Of a stretch of 64,000 nucleotides of DNA, positions 13,695 to 25,559 are shown piece after piece (positions within the stretch are counted from its first letter, which is position 1; every line of letters begins with the position of its first letter). Both the position numbers and the translations under genes were made by a program. This DNA is from Glandiceps talaboti. Taxonomy: Eukaryota > Hemichordata > Enteropneusta > Spengelidae. Below the pieces are notes generated by a model, which saw nothing but the letters and a program-made list of their open reading frames with translations, did not search any database and was not told the DNA's origin. The DNA lies in the NCBI RefSeq assembly GCF_964340395.1, contig NC_135556.1, positions 10,190,001-10,254,000 on the forward strand, in the 5' to 3' direction.

Positions 13695-13758
<64 letters not shown>

Positions 13759-14124
13759 ATCACTGCTCCGTTTCAACAATTAGCCATCATCCAATACTAA
13801 CAATTTATGCATCCCCATAATCCTGTTTTTGTATACACACAGATAATGCCTGATGGTCGAGCAAAGATCAACACTTGTAGAGGAAACTTCGAAGTTCTAC
13901 GTCAGAAAGCAGCCAACGTTGACATTCATCAAATTGGAGCACTGTTGCTATGGTTTCATGGTGCAGAGACAAACCAGAGTACACCGGAGTCAACCTTTCG
14001 TATCGGCAGACCGAGTGATTGTGGCGTCCAGGTTTGGAGATTGATTGAGAGATGTATGGCTAAACACAAAACTATTACAGTCGATGACATTATCAGGGAA
14101 TTGGAAACTATTGTAGGGGGCTGA
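9039..14124 (+). CDS. DL3: dynamin-like GTPase fused to a compact pseudokinase (DSTYK family)
   Basis: Exons 9039-9689, 10297-11810, 13006-13225 and 13843-14124 join at GT-AG sites into 888 codons with phases 0, 2 and 0. GTPase motifs: P-loop GERNCGKS (68-75), G2-like CTSRVV, G3 DSPG (178-181) and G4 CSKVD (238-242). An acidic loop and YHAIS, a possible G5, follow. A long helical stalk-like region runs to about residue 670. The kinase half is a clear pseudokinase. YSNLEAEN stands where HRDxKxxN should be (Asp replaced by Asn), INT replaces the DFG region, and the activation segment and APE are nearly absent before the DIHQIGALLLW helix. Nucleotide binding by the N-terminal half is likely and phosphotransfer unlikely. 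Exon 1 has exactly the same length as that of DL4, its closest paralog here. Intron 2 carries a fold-back element and intron 3 an AT-flanked palindrome. Confidence 0.93.
11858..12160. mobile_element. Fold-back (MITE-like) element in DL3 intron 2
   Basis: The two ends are imperfect inverted repeats of about 95 bp. The left arm contains CCCAGGTAGCG, then TTTTGAATGTGAAATT. The reverse complement of the right arm contains CCCAGGTAGCC, then GATTTGAATGTGAAATT. There is a 110-bp loop and no coding capacity. This is the structure of a non-autonomous DNA transposon; the family was not identified. Confidence 0.6.
13468..13537. repeat. (AT)n microsatellite, left side of palindrome
   Basis: About 35 AT dinucleotides in DL3 intron 3. 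Confidence 0.95.
13596..13699. repeat. Perfect 28-bp inverted repeat between two AT tracts
   Basis: Positions 13596-13623 and 13672-13699 are exact reverse complements, with a 48-nt loop. The right arm runs directly into the second AT tract. Together with the AT runs on both sides it can form a long hairpin or cruciform inside DL3 intron 3. Confidence 0.9.
13697..13756. repeat. (AT)n microsatellite, right side of palindrome
   Basis: About 30 AT units, ending roughly 86 bp before the acceptor of the last DL3 exon. Confidence 0.95.
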
Positions 14125-14965
14125 AGTCAAAGGTCACACTTTAACACCCGGTTACAAATCCATCACAAAAGGTCATATTATGTGATAGCAAATCATGATC
14201 AATCTTCCAATCAACTACATGTATTTACAATGACTCAAATTTTGTATTTTCGTTGTTTGAAAAAAAATACAATTAGTATACATCAGTATACTAATACTAA
14301 GATAGTAGAGAATGGAAAACGGTTACTACCGTAAAGAAAAGGCACTGTTTCTGCCGCATTTCCTGATTCATATATGTCACAATTCAAAACTATGTTATCA
14401 GTACGTGCATTTTTGACAAGGTTTACAGTCCAAGTCTGTCAAATTTTAACTATTAACAGGACGATATATGACTTGTACAAGCTATTATTAGCTAAGTACC
14501 AACGTACCTGTGGACCGATGATAAATAAACATTCTGAACACAGCTTTGACACGTACAAGTTTTGCTGCATTGCAAGTCTTTTCCAAAACGTTAGAAGTAT
14601 TGACTTTCCATGCAAACAAGTTTCGTATATTAGGTCCGTGACAAGGCTTTGATAAAGTCACTCAAAATAGATGAACTCTGACAGTGCCACATTGAAATCT
14701 GTGTTACATTAAACAGTTACTAGTACACACAAATGTTAATATGTTGCATGGATTGAATTCAGACGTTATACCGTACACAAGCCAAGTTATTGTCTTGGAA
14801 CAGAATATATGGGTTATATAAACTGCTCGGTTTACGCAACACAACAACAAGTCTACGTCACCTGTTCTGTGATGCTTGATATATGAGCTGGAACGTTCCA
14901 AATCGCCAATAGTTTACCCGATTTGTTTCAAAAATTATGCCAGAGGGGTTATTATTATATCATTC
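14068..14965 (+). repeat. Tandem duplication, copy 1 (DL3 end plus 3' flank)
   Basis: This segment starts inside the last DL3 exon (AAAACTATTACAGTCGATG) and runs through the 3' flank to the motif GGAACGTTCCAAATCGCCA near 14890-14908. The next kilobase repeats the same order of motifs. Confidence 0.7.
14524..14529 (+). promoter_or_regulatory. Candidate poly(A) signal of DL3
   Basis: AATAAA about 400 nt after the DL3 stop codon. Confidence 0.4.
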
Positions 14966-15965
14966 AAAACCATTAGAGTCGATGGCATTAAGAGGGAATT
15001 GGAAAGTATTTTGCAAGCCTCGTAAAATACTTTCAGCCTCCGGGGATGAAATCAAAGATCAAACTTTAACAACCGATTACAAATCAGTGCCGAAAGGTCA
15101 TATTATATAGTAAATCAATCTTTCAAGCAACTATTTACAACGACTCAAATTTGTATTTTCCTTGTTTGATAAAATACATTTATTATAAAACGGTAGAGGA
15201 TAGTAGAGAATGGAAACAATTTACTGTCGTAAAGAAAGTGTAACTGTTTCTACCACACTACCTTATTCATATCACATATATATGTCACAAAACTGTTATC
15301 ATCACGTAGAGTTTGACACATTTTACCGCCCAAGTCCGTCAAAATTTAATTATTAACAGGTCGACATATGACTTATTCAGACTATTAGCTAAATACCAAC
15401 CTGTGGACTGGTGATAAGTAAACATGATTATTCTAAACACAACTTTGAGACGTACAAGTTTTACTCCAGTGCAAAATAAAAGTACAATTATTAAGCTTAT
15501 AAAACGGAGGATAGAGGATAGTAGACAATGGAGAAAAGTTACTACTTTAAAGAAAGTAGTAACTTTCATATATTTATAATCATAATTGTTATCATTACCT
15601 GGATATCTTATACCTAAATATGTTATTCAAGACAAGACTGTGTATGACTTTAAATTTAGACTTGATCAGCATAAGAACAAAAAGAGGGATTACCTAAGCC
15701 TTTGAGGCTTCCTTCCCTGCAATTGCCATGGAATCTTCCATGGTGATCGTAGTAAATCATGCGTATCATTACATACAAATTTGACTGATCGAGTCTGTCC
15801 CAATTTTATCTCAGGTCTACCCTCTTATACAGGACGATATGGAAAATATGGGTTATATAGTCGGTTTATGTCACAACAACCCACGTCTACTTCACTGGTA
15901 GTGCGGTGCTTGAAATATGAGTTGGAACGTTCCAAATCGCCAGCGTTTTACCGATTTTTTTTTTC
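14966..15965 (+). pseudogene. Tandem duplication, copy 2, with a remnant of the DL3 last exon
   Basis: At 14966-15013 the sequence matches the coding end of DL3 (codons for VDDIIRELETI), altered to read VDGIKRELESI, then interrupted by an unrelated insert of about 35 bp. After that the DL3 3' flank repeats: GATAGTAGAGAATGGAAA, CTATTAACAGGWCGA-like and TTTGACACGTACAAGTTTT-like blocks recur in order. Only the last dozen codons were carried over, so it is a dead fragment. It also contains a short LINE 3' end. Confidence 0.65.
15600..15770 (+). mobile_element. Possible LINE (CR1-like) 3' end fragment
   Basis: One frame reads VIQDKTVYDFKFRLDQHKNK before a stop. This resembles the conserved end of CR1-like reverse transcriptase ORFs (the SxNxFKxRLDxxW pattern). 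It is very short, and the upstream part is missing. Confidence 0.4.
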
Positions 15966-16136
15966 AAATCTGATTTTCAAGGAGCGATTATTATATTACT
16001 CCCCAATATTTTCTTCATTCAGCCGGAAAATACTCGTGACGTAAGAGTTTTGTCACTACTCGTCCAGCGCCTTATAGTGACAAGGCCCCTTAGGTCACTC
16101 GCAATGTCCTTGGCTGAACGAAAAAACATGTTGGGG
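15838..16136. mobile_element. Dispersed fold-back repeat, family R1, copy 1
   Basis: The left part contains ATATGGGTTATATA and GGAACGTTCCAAATCGCCA. The right part (16001-16136) is an imperfect palindrome that starts CCCCAATATTTTCTTCATTC and ends with the inverted counterpart GAACGAAAAAACATGTTGGGG. Another copy is at 59745-60055, and a copy of the left part alone is at 14805-14910. Confidence 0.6.
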
Positions 16137-17340
16137 TATAATATCTAAATATCTTTCAGCTATGAGATATATTGAACCATGTTCGTGATACAAACATGTA
16201 ACGCTCTCACTTGAGTACTGATATTTATATTCAATTTATCCTTTCAAATAAATGTTGCCTATGAAGCAATAAAGTTACTTGAAATACCAGACACACCAGC
16301 CTCGTAGTGGATATTATGACTTATAAATGCTATCGCGATTTAGTATTTACACTGCACTTACAAAACTTGCCGCAAGTTTACATTTGATTAAACTGTGAGT
16401 ATAGCAAATGAACAACAACAACAACAACAAAAACAACAACAACAACAACAACAACAAACACAAATTATGAACTAGTGTATGCGTAGAGCTTATCATACTT
16501 TTCAGTGTCCATAGAGTTTAATCACACTTTTTTTCTTAAATTCGTCAGTCCACTATGGTTTTTGACGTGACAGAGTCTATCACATCACAGATTGAAAGGT
16601 AGTGATATGACAATTATATGTTTAGAAACAAGTTAATATTTGGTACTCAGCAAAGAGAGAAAGAAGAACACATAGTATTGCAACAATTAAGACCTTTGTA
16701 CAACTTAGTTATCGCTATAACTTAGTATACATCAATAAAAGATAGTAGAGAATGGAAAACCCCCTAACTACCCCTGGATATCTGAAGCAGCCGAGACACT
16801 AGTCCTGCTTAGAGACGGTGCACGGGTCTAGATTACTGACATGACCCTCAACAAAGGAAGGGACGACTTACTCGGTATGCAAGCAGGACTACCGACACAC
16901 GTGATGGTGATTGGTTATACAAACATGTCATACACAGGCAAGTACATGTATACACAGGCAAGTCAGACACAAGTTAGGTGGATGCTAATTCAATTAACAC
17001 ACTTAAAACAATAAAATTACGCCCTATCATAATCTCCATCATGTCTCCTCAATATAAACTGCATCCAATTAATGTAGTAGTATGTTTATTAGGGTGGCAT
17101 ATATATATTACAGTAATCACTTAACATAATAGTAATACAAACAAGTCGAAACAAGGAATTACCCAGCCAAAAGGGCTTACAAGTCACTCCAGTCATTGTA
17201 CATATTAAGACCAATGTTACCTTTCTGGAGTGAAGAACTTCAGCATTCATTTAAATGAATAGTCTGGATACCAACATGGTATGACATCATTTCTAACTCT
17301 GTAAAGAGAGATCTAGATCTTGAGACTCGATGAAAGGTGG
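16137..17340. other. Intergenic stretch without a gene
   Basis: AT-rich, with an AAC microsatellite at 16411-16457. A possible degraded LINE 3' end lies on the minus strand at 17090-17230 (contains CCCTTTTGGCTGGGTAA). I see no coding exon. Confidence 0.5.
16411..16457. repeat. (AAC)n microsatellite
   Basis: About fifteen AAC units with one AAA interruption. Confidence 0.9.
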
Positions 17341-17575
17341 CGCTAGACCAGTCTGATTAAAATCCGATGTAGATGTCGGCTAATCGTTCATTGTTATTTT
17401 ACATCGGTATTTTTGCTTGAATTGACCTTCGTATTACGTGTTTATGTTTTGGTCCTGATGACCGCCTCAAATCATAAACATGTAATACGAAGGTCAATTC
17501 AAGCAAAAATAACAATGAATGATTAGCCGACATCTACATTGGATTTTAATGAGATTGCCTCTAGACTAACCACTA
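17341..17575. mobile_element. Long inverted repeat (fold-back element)
   Basis: Two arms of roughly 95 bp face each other across a loop of about 25 bp. The left arm runs from GATTAAAATCC through TGTAGATGTCGGCTAATC to TTGACCTTCGTATTAC. The right arm is its reverse complement, with few mismatches. The left arm has a 14-bp extra block that includes a second ACATCGGTA. High arm identity suggests recent origin. There is no coding capacity. Confidence 0.8.
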
Positions 17576-18003
17576 CCAGGACCACGAGAACAACGTCATG
17601 ATATTCAATAATTCAATGGTGCAATATGGGACTACCGTTATTTGGTTCAGGAATTTTGAATACGTTGATGACAGAAAACAACTTTGACAACTCTAATTAA
17701 AACAGTCTTTGTTAATCACTTCCGAAAACGAGTCTTTATTTACACATCCCATAGAATTTGAGCATAATTAGTTCTGGAATTGCATATATAGAAAATTGCC
17801 AACGTATTGATGGTATTTCAGTCTGGACATTTTAGTAACATTTTCATTTTTTTGTTTAAATTCTATACAAGTTGATCAAATGCTGTAGAATTTCATCAAT
17901 TTTTTCTATATCAGAATATTGTCAACTATCAACTTTCAACAGAAACCATATCCTTGCAGATATTTTTATAGAGAGATAAAGGATTATGTACGATTTGATG
18001 ATG

Positions 18004-18007
<4 letters not shown>

Positions 18008-18081
<74 letters not shown>
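18008..18081. repeat. (AT)n microsatellite
   Basis: AT run followed by an AATAT/AATAAA-rich tract, about 320 bp upstream of the DL4 start. Confidence 0.9.
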
Positions 18082-18397
18082 ATGCATTGTAATATAATAA
18101 AATAAAATAAAATACAATAAAATATAATATATAATATAACAATACGATAAAATATATATTATATGTATAATATATATACACGCATATATGTTATATATGT
18201 ATGTATGTATGTATTGTAGACACTCAAACACCGGAAATCACTTCATTGCCAGCAAGCTGGCAGATGTTGGTGCATAGGGGTCGTCTCCCCGTGCAAGTGG
18301 GATGAAACATTTAAAATTCAGGGAGTATACGTGTGAATTATAAACACATTTATACCTAGGTATGGTATGCATACAATAAGTCGTGTGTTAATCCAAT

Positions 18398-19144
18398 ATG
18401 GACGACCACGTTGCAAAGGCCCTAAAATCACACACGCAACGTATTGAAAGGCTTTCAACGGTGATTCAAGGTACGCATGACCTAGAGAAACGAATTCACG
18501 AAGTGTTAGACACGTCTGCCCCACCTAAACTGATCACCACAGGTGAAGAAACAACAATATGTAATGCTATTCAACAAAAAACGGCCATTGCCGTTGTCGG
18601 TGAGAGAAACTGTGGCAAGAGCTCTCTGATCAACGAACTGCTCGGTCGCGATGTAGTACCTGTCGCTGACACACCGTGCACTTCGCGAGTTGTTTGGCTC
18701 AGATACGCTGATAACGAATACATTCGTCTGCTGAAAACGGACGGTACGGTAATAGAAGGGTCGTATAAAACTTTGTTGAAGTCGGCAGAGACAGAAGGTG
18801 TTGGAAATGAAACTTTAAGGGACTTTGCAGTGTTGAAAGGAGCAGATCGAGGGAATGAGTCCCTTGTAGGACAAATTGTAGAAGTGGGCTTGAAACACCC
18901 CTTTCTGAAGTGTGGCATTGAATTAATCGATTCACCAGGACGAAATGAAAATAAAACGTTGGATGCCGTAGTTGACAAATTATTGACCAATAAAGCCATA
19001 CCTCTTCTGATCTATGTCATTGATGGTAATTTGTGTGTTCGACCCGAAGTAAGTATTTATTACATTGAAATGTCTTTAATTCTTACATAACCGATAATCA
19101 TAATTTCGAGTTTTCCTGCGAATCCTCATATATGTTAACTAAAC

Positions 19145-19211
<67 letters not shown>

Positions 19212-19608
19212 ACTTTACTGAGCTCTTATTGTCTAGTTCTGTCAAAGAAATATAAATGTTTGGGTTAGAAATGGTTCATGATGATAATACTATTTTTACA
19301 CAGAACCACTGTAAAGTACTAAAAAAACTCATTATAGGTGTGCATGAATATAAGATATCAGATAATGTGGAGCACACATGTACAAATCATAAAACTCTAA
19401 TGTACAGTGTATGTACAATAATATGTAAATACTATACCATTCCGAGGTGGGTCATGTGGGTATTGCCTAATGTATAGTTAGTTTCATCCTAGCAGCTGGA
19501 CAGTAAAGACAGAGTGAATATAGTGTGTTTGGCGTGCTCCATTCCACTGGAGACCCATCCAAGTCTGTAAAAGCTACCATGATAGTCTCTCACTTCACAC
19601 ACACGCGC

Positions 19609-19683
<75 letters not shown>

Positions 19684-22600
19684 GAGAGAGATAGATAGAT
19701 AGAGACAGACAGACAGACAGACAGACAAGCAGACAGAGTCACACACACAGACATGTATGGCATCCGTTCATACATAAATGTACAATACATACATACATAC
19801 ATACATACATACATACATACATACATACATACAGACACACACATACATACATACATACATACATACATACATACATACATACATACGTGCTTGCGTACAC
19901 ACATATAAATAAATATACATATATGTACATAAATTATATATATATGTGTGTGTGTATGTACATGGGGTGGATGTGCGTGTAGCATTATATTGTGTAAATA
20001 TAAACCTTGTATTTGTTCTATTTTAAACAGGATACAGCCAGTATCCAGTTCTTCAGAGAGAAATGCCCCCAAACAACCATTTTATATGTGTGCAGTAAAG
20101 CCGATGTTGATAGTGTTGCGAATGAAATGGATGCTGCAAGCTCAGATGAGGATGATGACGACGATGATGATGACGACGAGGATGGTACACATGGACGACA
20201 AACACACAGTCATCCCACAGACCATCCTTTGATAATAGAAAAGAGAGCTCGCATACTTCGTGAACTCCAAAGACATTCTTTTGTAGAGGGGGCTGACAGA
20301 AGAAGTTTTCATGCCTTGTCCATACGAGAAGTAAGACTGGTACGTAGCAGGGATAATGGAGAAGCTGATAATGGGTTTGTTCAAAACTTTAAAGTTTTCA
20401 AGAAAAGCCTGGCTAATACTTTGGATGGGTACTACAAGAAAGTGTTGTCAACTGTTGTTGGGATCTTAGAAAGATGCCACAGTCGATGTTTCATAGCATT
20501 TTCCTCGGAACAGTCATCACTCACTGAAGAGGGGGAAGAAATGACAAAGACATTGGAAACTGCAAGACAGTGTGAAAATCAGTTGTTCACCAAAATAAAG
20601 AAAGCTGTTGAAGATGTAAGTGAAGACATCCACAAAATAGTTGAAAACTCTATGCAGCGGGCCAAAGAGAAACTAGCCTATCACACACTGAGCTCGAGTA
20701 AAGAGAAAGTTGTAGCGTTTGATCTCCTCCTCATACATCCAGAAGTGATTAAAAAGTATGGCGTAGGTATCCTCTGCAACGACAAGTTTAAACGTTTACA
20801 TAAAGCCTGCCATGAAGCACGTAATTTCATCGCCAACAGTGTAATACATCATGTTGAGAGCGAGGTGGGGAGATTACTTGACAATGAAGTGACATCATCA
20901 TTGTGGCCACTTGTTGTGGAAACCATGGAGGTTCTCAATAACCCTACTTTGAGGAGAAATCTAGATTCTGTCTACCAACTCATTGATAGTGGGTCAGATT
21001 ACAGTGAAGTTACCAGCTCATCCCTGACAAAACTGGTTAATTCCTTGTTGATAGCAGTGAAGGAGGCGACTATAGTATACTTTCTACAAACGTTTGGCGT
21101 ATTACCTATGGTCGACTTAGCGGTTGAGTTGTTCAATGAAGATCCCAGCCAAGACATTAAAGTAGACCAGTTGTCCCAAAGACTGATTTCAGAAGTTCAT
21201 ACAGACGATCTTCGTGATAGTATCCTCAATGCCTGCAATGACCAGATGAATGAGTGCCATACTCTGTTTGAAAACACAATCGCTGAACTTGAAGCATTCA
21301 TGGGAGAGGTTCTGGAGCAGAGTCGGGGACTCTTAGGAACTAAAGTATTGAACATAGTGTCAGATCTCGCCGTCTTAGAAATCCAGAATCAAGGCCTGAA
21401 GTATAGAGGTCCATTGGCGACTGGTATGGAGTTACTCCATGGCGACCACGCTGCTATTCACAACTATAAAGGACATTGGCCTTTGGGAGACCCAGGTCGA
21501 TATGTTGTCCGAGTTGTGCAGAATAGTGATGCTGCAACCTGGCGAAGAAACCTGACTAGCTTGTATTATGGATCGTAAGTACAAACTTTATCAGAGGGTA
21601 CAAAATGCAAATTAATATTCAGATATTTTCATTTCAAGCGATGTTTGTGTCACCGATACAGTCTGTTTTGTCAATGTACATTGTGGCGTCCTTAGACTGT
21701 TTACAGCACTGGCTGACTCCGATAGCTATCGTTTTTGCTCTCTTGTTTTGAAGAAGATTACTGCTATCAGAATCAGCTGGCGCCATAGACAGGCAATTGC
21801 ATCCGTTGATCGATTGTGTATGTATTGTCGTGAATTATCGTTTGCTCACGTGTATTCACGATTAGAGACTCTCTCCAACGTCCATGGTTTCATCCAATAA
21901 GGTAAGTCTTTGAGTTGTTATATTGTCTTCTTTTATCGATGATTCTGACTGTTATGTCCTCTTTTTTTCTTGATTCAGAAATTGTTGCCAAAGTGATTAC
22001 TTGACTAGGATTTGTGGCTGGACATTACCAGAACCAGACATCCTGAATATCGTCATGGAAAAAGCAGAATCTAGTTTGGATAAAGTGAGCCTGTCTGCAA
22101 AGGAGTGCCTAGATGTCTTACTGGATGTTGTCAAAGGAATACAGGCCATCCATGAGAGTGGATACATCTACAATGACCTCAAGCCAAAGAACATCCTGGT
22201 AGGTGACAATTACACTGAAGAAGAGTTAATCAATTTGCAAATTTTCACATTTTAATATCTTCAGTGAATCTAAGGCATTTGTTCATTGAAGACTAAGGGC
22301 AGATTGTTGGGATAACGTGTTACGAATGCTGAGTAACCTTGCAGACTTACTACCGCCATGTTGATTCCTCATGCCACACCATCTTATCATCTTTCATGCC
22401 ATCCCATCCTTACCTTATCTAGTGGCTATATATCACTATCATCACATCCCATTCCACAAACCTTTGACAATACTCCATGGTATCTCATCGTTTTATTCAC
22501 ATAACTTACCTGATTATCATCAAAATGTAAGTCGATCCCTTCCTATTTCATCACAGTACAAAGTCAACTCTCTTTAATATCACTTTCACCTTACATCGTC

Positions 22601-23171
22601 CTGTTCATACTTATACCACTCTTCTTTCCAAAGATGAGTGCATCTGCTAGTCCAGTCTGTCTGTGCCGTCCCCACCTTATTATGTGTTATCAAATTCCTG
22701 ACAGTGAATTCCATAACTAAGATTCATTTAATGCCATTTCATCTATTATGTAAATCACATCTTCGAATTCCTCAACTTTTCCACCAACCCACCTGTCCTA
22801 CCACCTGATCCAAACATACTACTATCCTAGCCTACCCTATCTACTATAGTAATATATTTATACATTTATCTTTTGTATTCCAGCTCACGGCTACAAAGAG
22901 GGCTAAGATCAACACATGCAAGGGGAATTATGAGATTCTTCGAGAACAGGCAGCTAATGTGGATATTCATCAAATTGGAGAGTTAGCACTCTGGTTACAA
23001 GATACGAAGATCCCACAAAGTGCTGCCTCGAAACCAGGAATAAATGTGTGGGGATCACATGCTATCGACCATAGAGTTCAGAGTTTGATCGACAAGTGCA
23101 CCGCCAAACACAAACAAATTACAATTGATGACGTGATTCGTGATATCGAGGATATTGTAGGGGAATATTGA
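18398..23171 (+). CDS. DL4: dynamin-like GTPase fused to a compact pseudokinase (DSTYK family)
   Basis: Exons 18398-19048, 20031-21574, 21979-22198 and 22884-23171 join at GT-AG sites into 900 codons with phases 0, 2 and 0. GTPase motifs: P-loop GERNCGKS (68-75), G2-like PCTSRVV, G3 DSPG (178-181) and G4 CSKAD (238-242). They sit at the same residue numbers as in DL3. After G4 comes an Asp run (SSDEDDDDDDDDDEDG), then FHALS. The kinase half keeps a better catalytic loop than DL3 (YNDLKPKN: Asp, Lys and Asn present, His-Arg lost). VAVK has become VVRV, the DFG region is INT, and the APE segment is missing, so kinase activity is unlikely. DL3 and DL4 are the closest pair in the window by motif spelling and exon length. 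Intron 1 is packed with GA and CATA microsatellites. Confidence 0.93.
19146..19208. repeat. (GA)n microsatellite in DL4 intron 1
   Basis: About 31 GA units. Confidence 0.95.
19612..19735. repeat. Compound (GA)n/(GATA)n/(GACA)n microsatellite in DL4 intron 1
   Basis: A GA run passing into GATA and then GACA units. Open frames reading Ser-Leu repeats on the opposite strand are artefacts. Confidence 0.95.
19785..19887. repeat. (CATA)n microsatellite in DL4 intron 1
   Basis: About 25 CATA units with one CACA interruption. Confidence 0.95.
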
Positions 23172-23503
23172 GAAAATTCCATCACACTCGTGGACTGACA
23201 TATTTTTTTTACTATAAACAGAAAACTATAAACCAGAGGTCAAGTTTATGAATAAGTTTATATCTCAACCACTGGCCGTCCATAACTTGATGAAGCTGAT
23301 CAAACAATTAATCAATAATGCCTTATAACTATTTACATCTCATTTTAAAAGAGAACTTATTCAGCTAGAAAGAAGCATTGGGGTAGGACAATGGGGATGG
23401 GTATTGAGATGTTGGCATTTACTGTCTACCATACCAAGAGTGCAAATACAAAATTAGTGTTGACCTGTTTTCTTGAGGGTTTTTTTTCAAATCGTCACAT
23501 GTA

Positions 23504-23509
23504 AATAAA
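23504..23509 (+). promoter_or_regulatory. Candidate poly(A) signal of DL4
   Basis: AATAAA about 330 nt after the DL4 stop codon, inside GTAAATAAAGCTTG. Confidence 0.5.
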
Positions 23510-23538
23510 GCTTGTGGGGAAAACTTGAGAATAAGCTA

Positions 23539-23539
<1 letters not shown>

Positions 23540-23589
<50 letters not shown>

Positions 23590-24005
23590 TAAGTAATTTT
23601 TATTATAGTGACATGAGGTAATACAATACCTCCCAGCCCATTGGGATTATAAATCACCTTGAACAAAAAAAGGATACATTGACAATATAGAGAGGTTATA
23701 GTAAAAAAAAGTAATTGTACATACAGTGTGATAATTTTTTTTCTTTAACAAAGATACAACATTTCATTCCGTCTTAAAAAGGCTGCTTCAATGAATTTTG
23801 CTGTATTCCTAACCTGATTTGTCACCAAGTACTTTAATTTCTCATTGTCTGACAGTGTGATGTATTCGGTGTTTTTTCTGTGTTAATATAAGTATATATT
23901 ACGTATTCCATCATAAAGACTGCAATGTAAAATAAAGTAAATCTCATTTTCTATAGCCCACTGGTCAAAGGACTATCGCTATTAAATGAAATATGATGTA
24001 ATACA
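23540..24005 (-). mobile_element. 5'-truncated LINE, reverse-transcriptase C-terminus and tetranucleotide tail
   Basis: Read on the minus strand, one frame gives IENEIYFILHCSLYDGIRN, then after one in-frame stop TEYITLSDNEKLKYLV and AKFIEAAFLRRNEML. This is the usual end of LINE reverse-transcriptase ORFs: a His/Cys patch, then the EKL...AKFI..AF..R pattern. The element ends in a (CTTA)n tail (23540-23588), as many CR1/L2-type elements do. Only the last 450 bp or so remain. Confidence 0.7.
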
Positions 24006-24220
24006 AGAATAAAGATTATACATGAGATTTAGAACGTGAAATTAGAATTGTGTTTATTTTCTGGTAAAAGTGACTACCTGGTCTTTTCAATTGTAAGAGA
24101 AAAAACAAACGTCGACACCAGCAAAGATGTTAAACAAAAGTGTCCGTTTTTCAACAAAATATCTTTCTTCTTTAACATATACATTTTACATATTTTTCTT
24201 GAAGTAATCTCCTTACAAGA

Positions 24221-24221
<1 letters not shown>

Positions 24222-24272
<51 letters not shown>

Positions 24273-24550
24273 ATGTCTGTCTGTATGCATGTATGTATGT
24301 GTGTATGTATGTATGTATGTATGTATGTATGTATGTGTGTATGTGTGTATGTATGTATGTATGTATGTATGCATGCATGCATGCATGTATGTATGTATGT
24401 ATGTATGTGTGTATGTATGTATGTATGTATGTATGTATGTATGTATATATGCATGCATGCATGTATGTATGTATATGTATGTATGCATGCATGCATGCAT
24501 GCATGCATGTATGTATGTATGTATGTATGTATGTATGTATGTATGTATGT
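24222..24550. repeat. Compound (TG)n/(TATG)n/(CATG)n microsatellite
   Basis: About 330 bp, with palindromic GCATGCAT blocks. The many open frames on both strands here are repeat artefacts. Confidence 0.95.
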
Positions 24551-25559
24551 AGAAAGAAATGCAACAGGAACGAGACAGTCTGAATAAATAGATGTAATCC
24601 GACGTCTCGAATAAAAATTCTTTTTCAAGGTATTCATGGCTCGACATAGTTGATTAATACCTGACTATATTTGAATGTTATGAAATAGAATGACAACCGC
24701 GCTAGATTGACGGTATTACGTGTAAAAAGTTCTAAAATTCACACGCACCAAAAGGAACCCTATATAACACACCTGGAATATAGAATAAGTGTAGTTAGAC
24801 AGGGAGCTATGGAAATAATCTATTACTGTAGTTCAAAGGGGTACCAGCGTTCCAAGACGGAAAATGATTGTATGAATTTTTATTTCAATCGTCGTGCAGT
24901 TGGGAAAATCTCAAGGTGGTCATCCAACATATTCATTTATTGGATATATTAAACTTAAGAAACAAAAAAACAACAACAAATTAACATATTCCATAAACAC
25001 ATCTGATTGTGTTCCGCCTTTCATCTAAAATAAGAACAAAGCCACTTTATAGAAACAATCTGACACTATCAGAAATGAAAAATGTCTGGTATGGCTGTAA
25101 TGAGCGACATTATCTTTGATAAATTATCGATGATAAAATTTGGAAGCTCTTGTCATTTCATATCCTTGTTATTTTGCGTTGAGCAGTTTGCAGGGTGATT
25201 ATTTGTTGATGACTTTTACAACCCGTCTTATAAATTTCATTACTGTCTGAATAATAGAACAAAAGAATCTTTGGCATAACATGTGAATGCCATGTAATCA
25301 ATATTGTTATCATTTCATCCAGCAGTCGTTGTCAACATATTAGTGGTCATACCTCGGTTGTTGTAATTGACTTCATGGGGTTATCGTAAGGTTAGAAAGG
25401 TCAAAGATCATATCAGTATTTTAATGCTTACAGACTAAAGATATGACCCCATAACAATCACATGTTGCTCTGTTACATGTACAATATATATTACATGAAA
25501 TATATGTTGACCCATTTTACCCATGTTCAAAATACTGCTGCAATGCTAGTACTAAAGAA
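24551..25559. other. Convergent intergenic stretch between DL4 and DL5
   Basis: About 1 kb of AT-rich DNA without a recognisable gene. An ATTAAA on the minus strand at 25420-25425, about 135 nt after the DL5 stop, could be the DL5 poly(A) signal. Confidence 0.5.

Noticed and set aside
24036-24647. Open frames of 110-187 codons on both strands
   Set aside because: They are almost entirely TG/TATG/CATG repeat with short random flanks.
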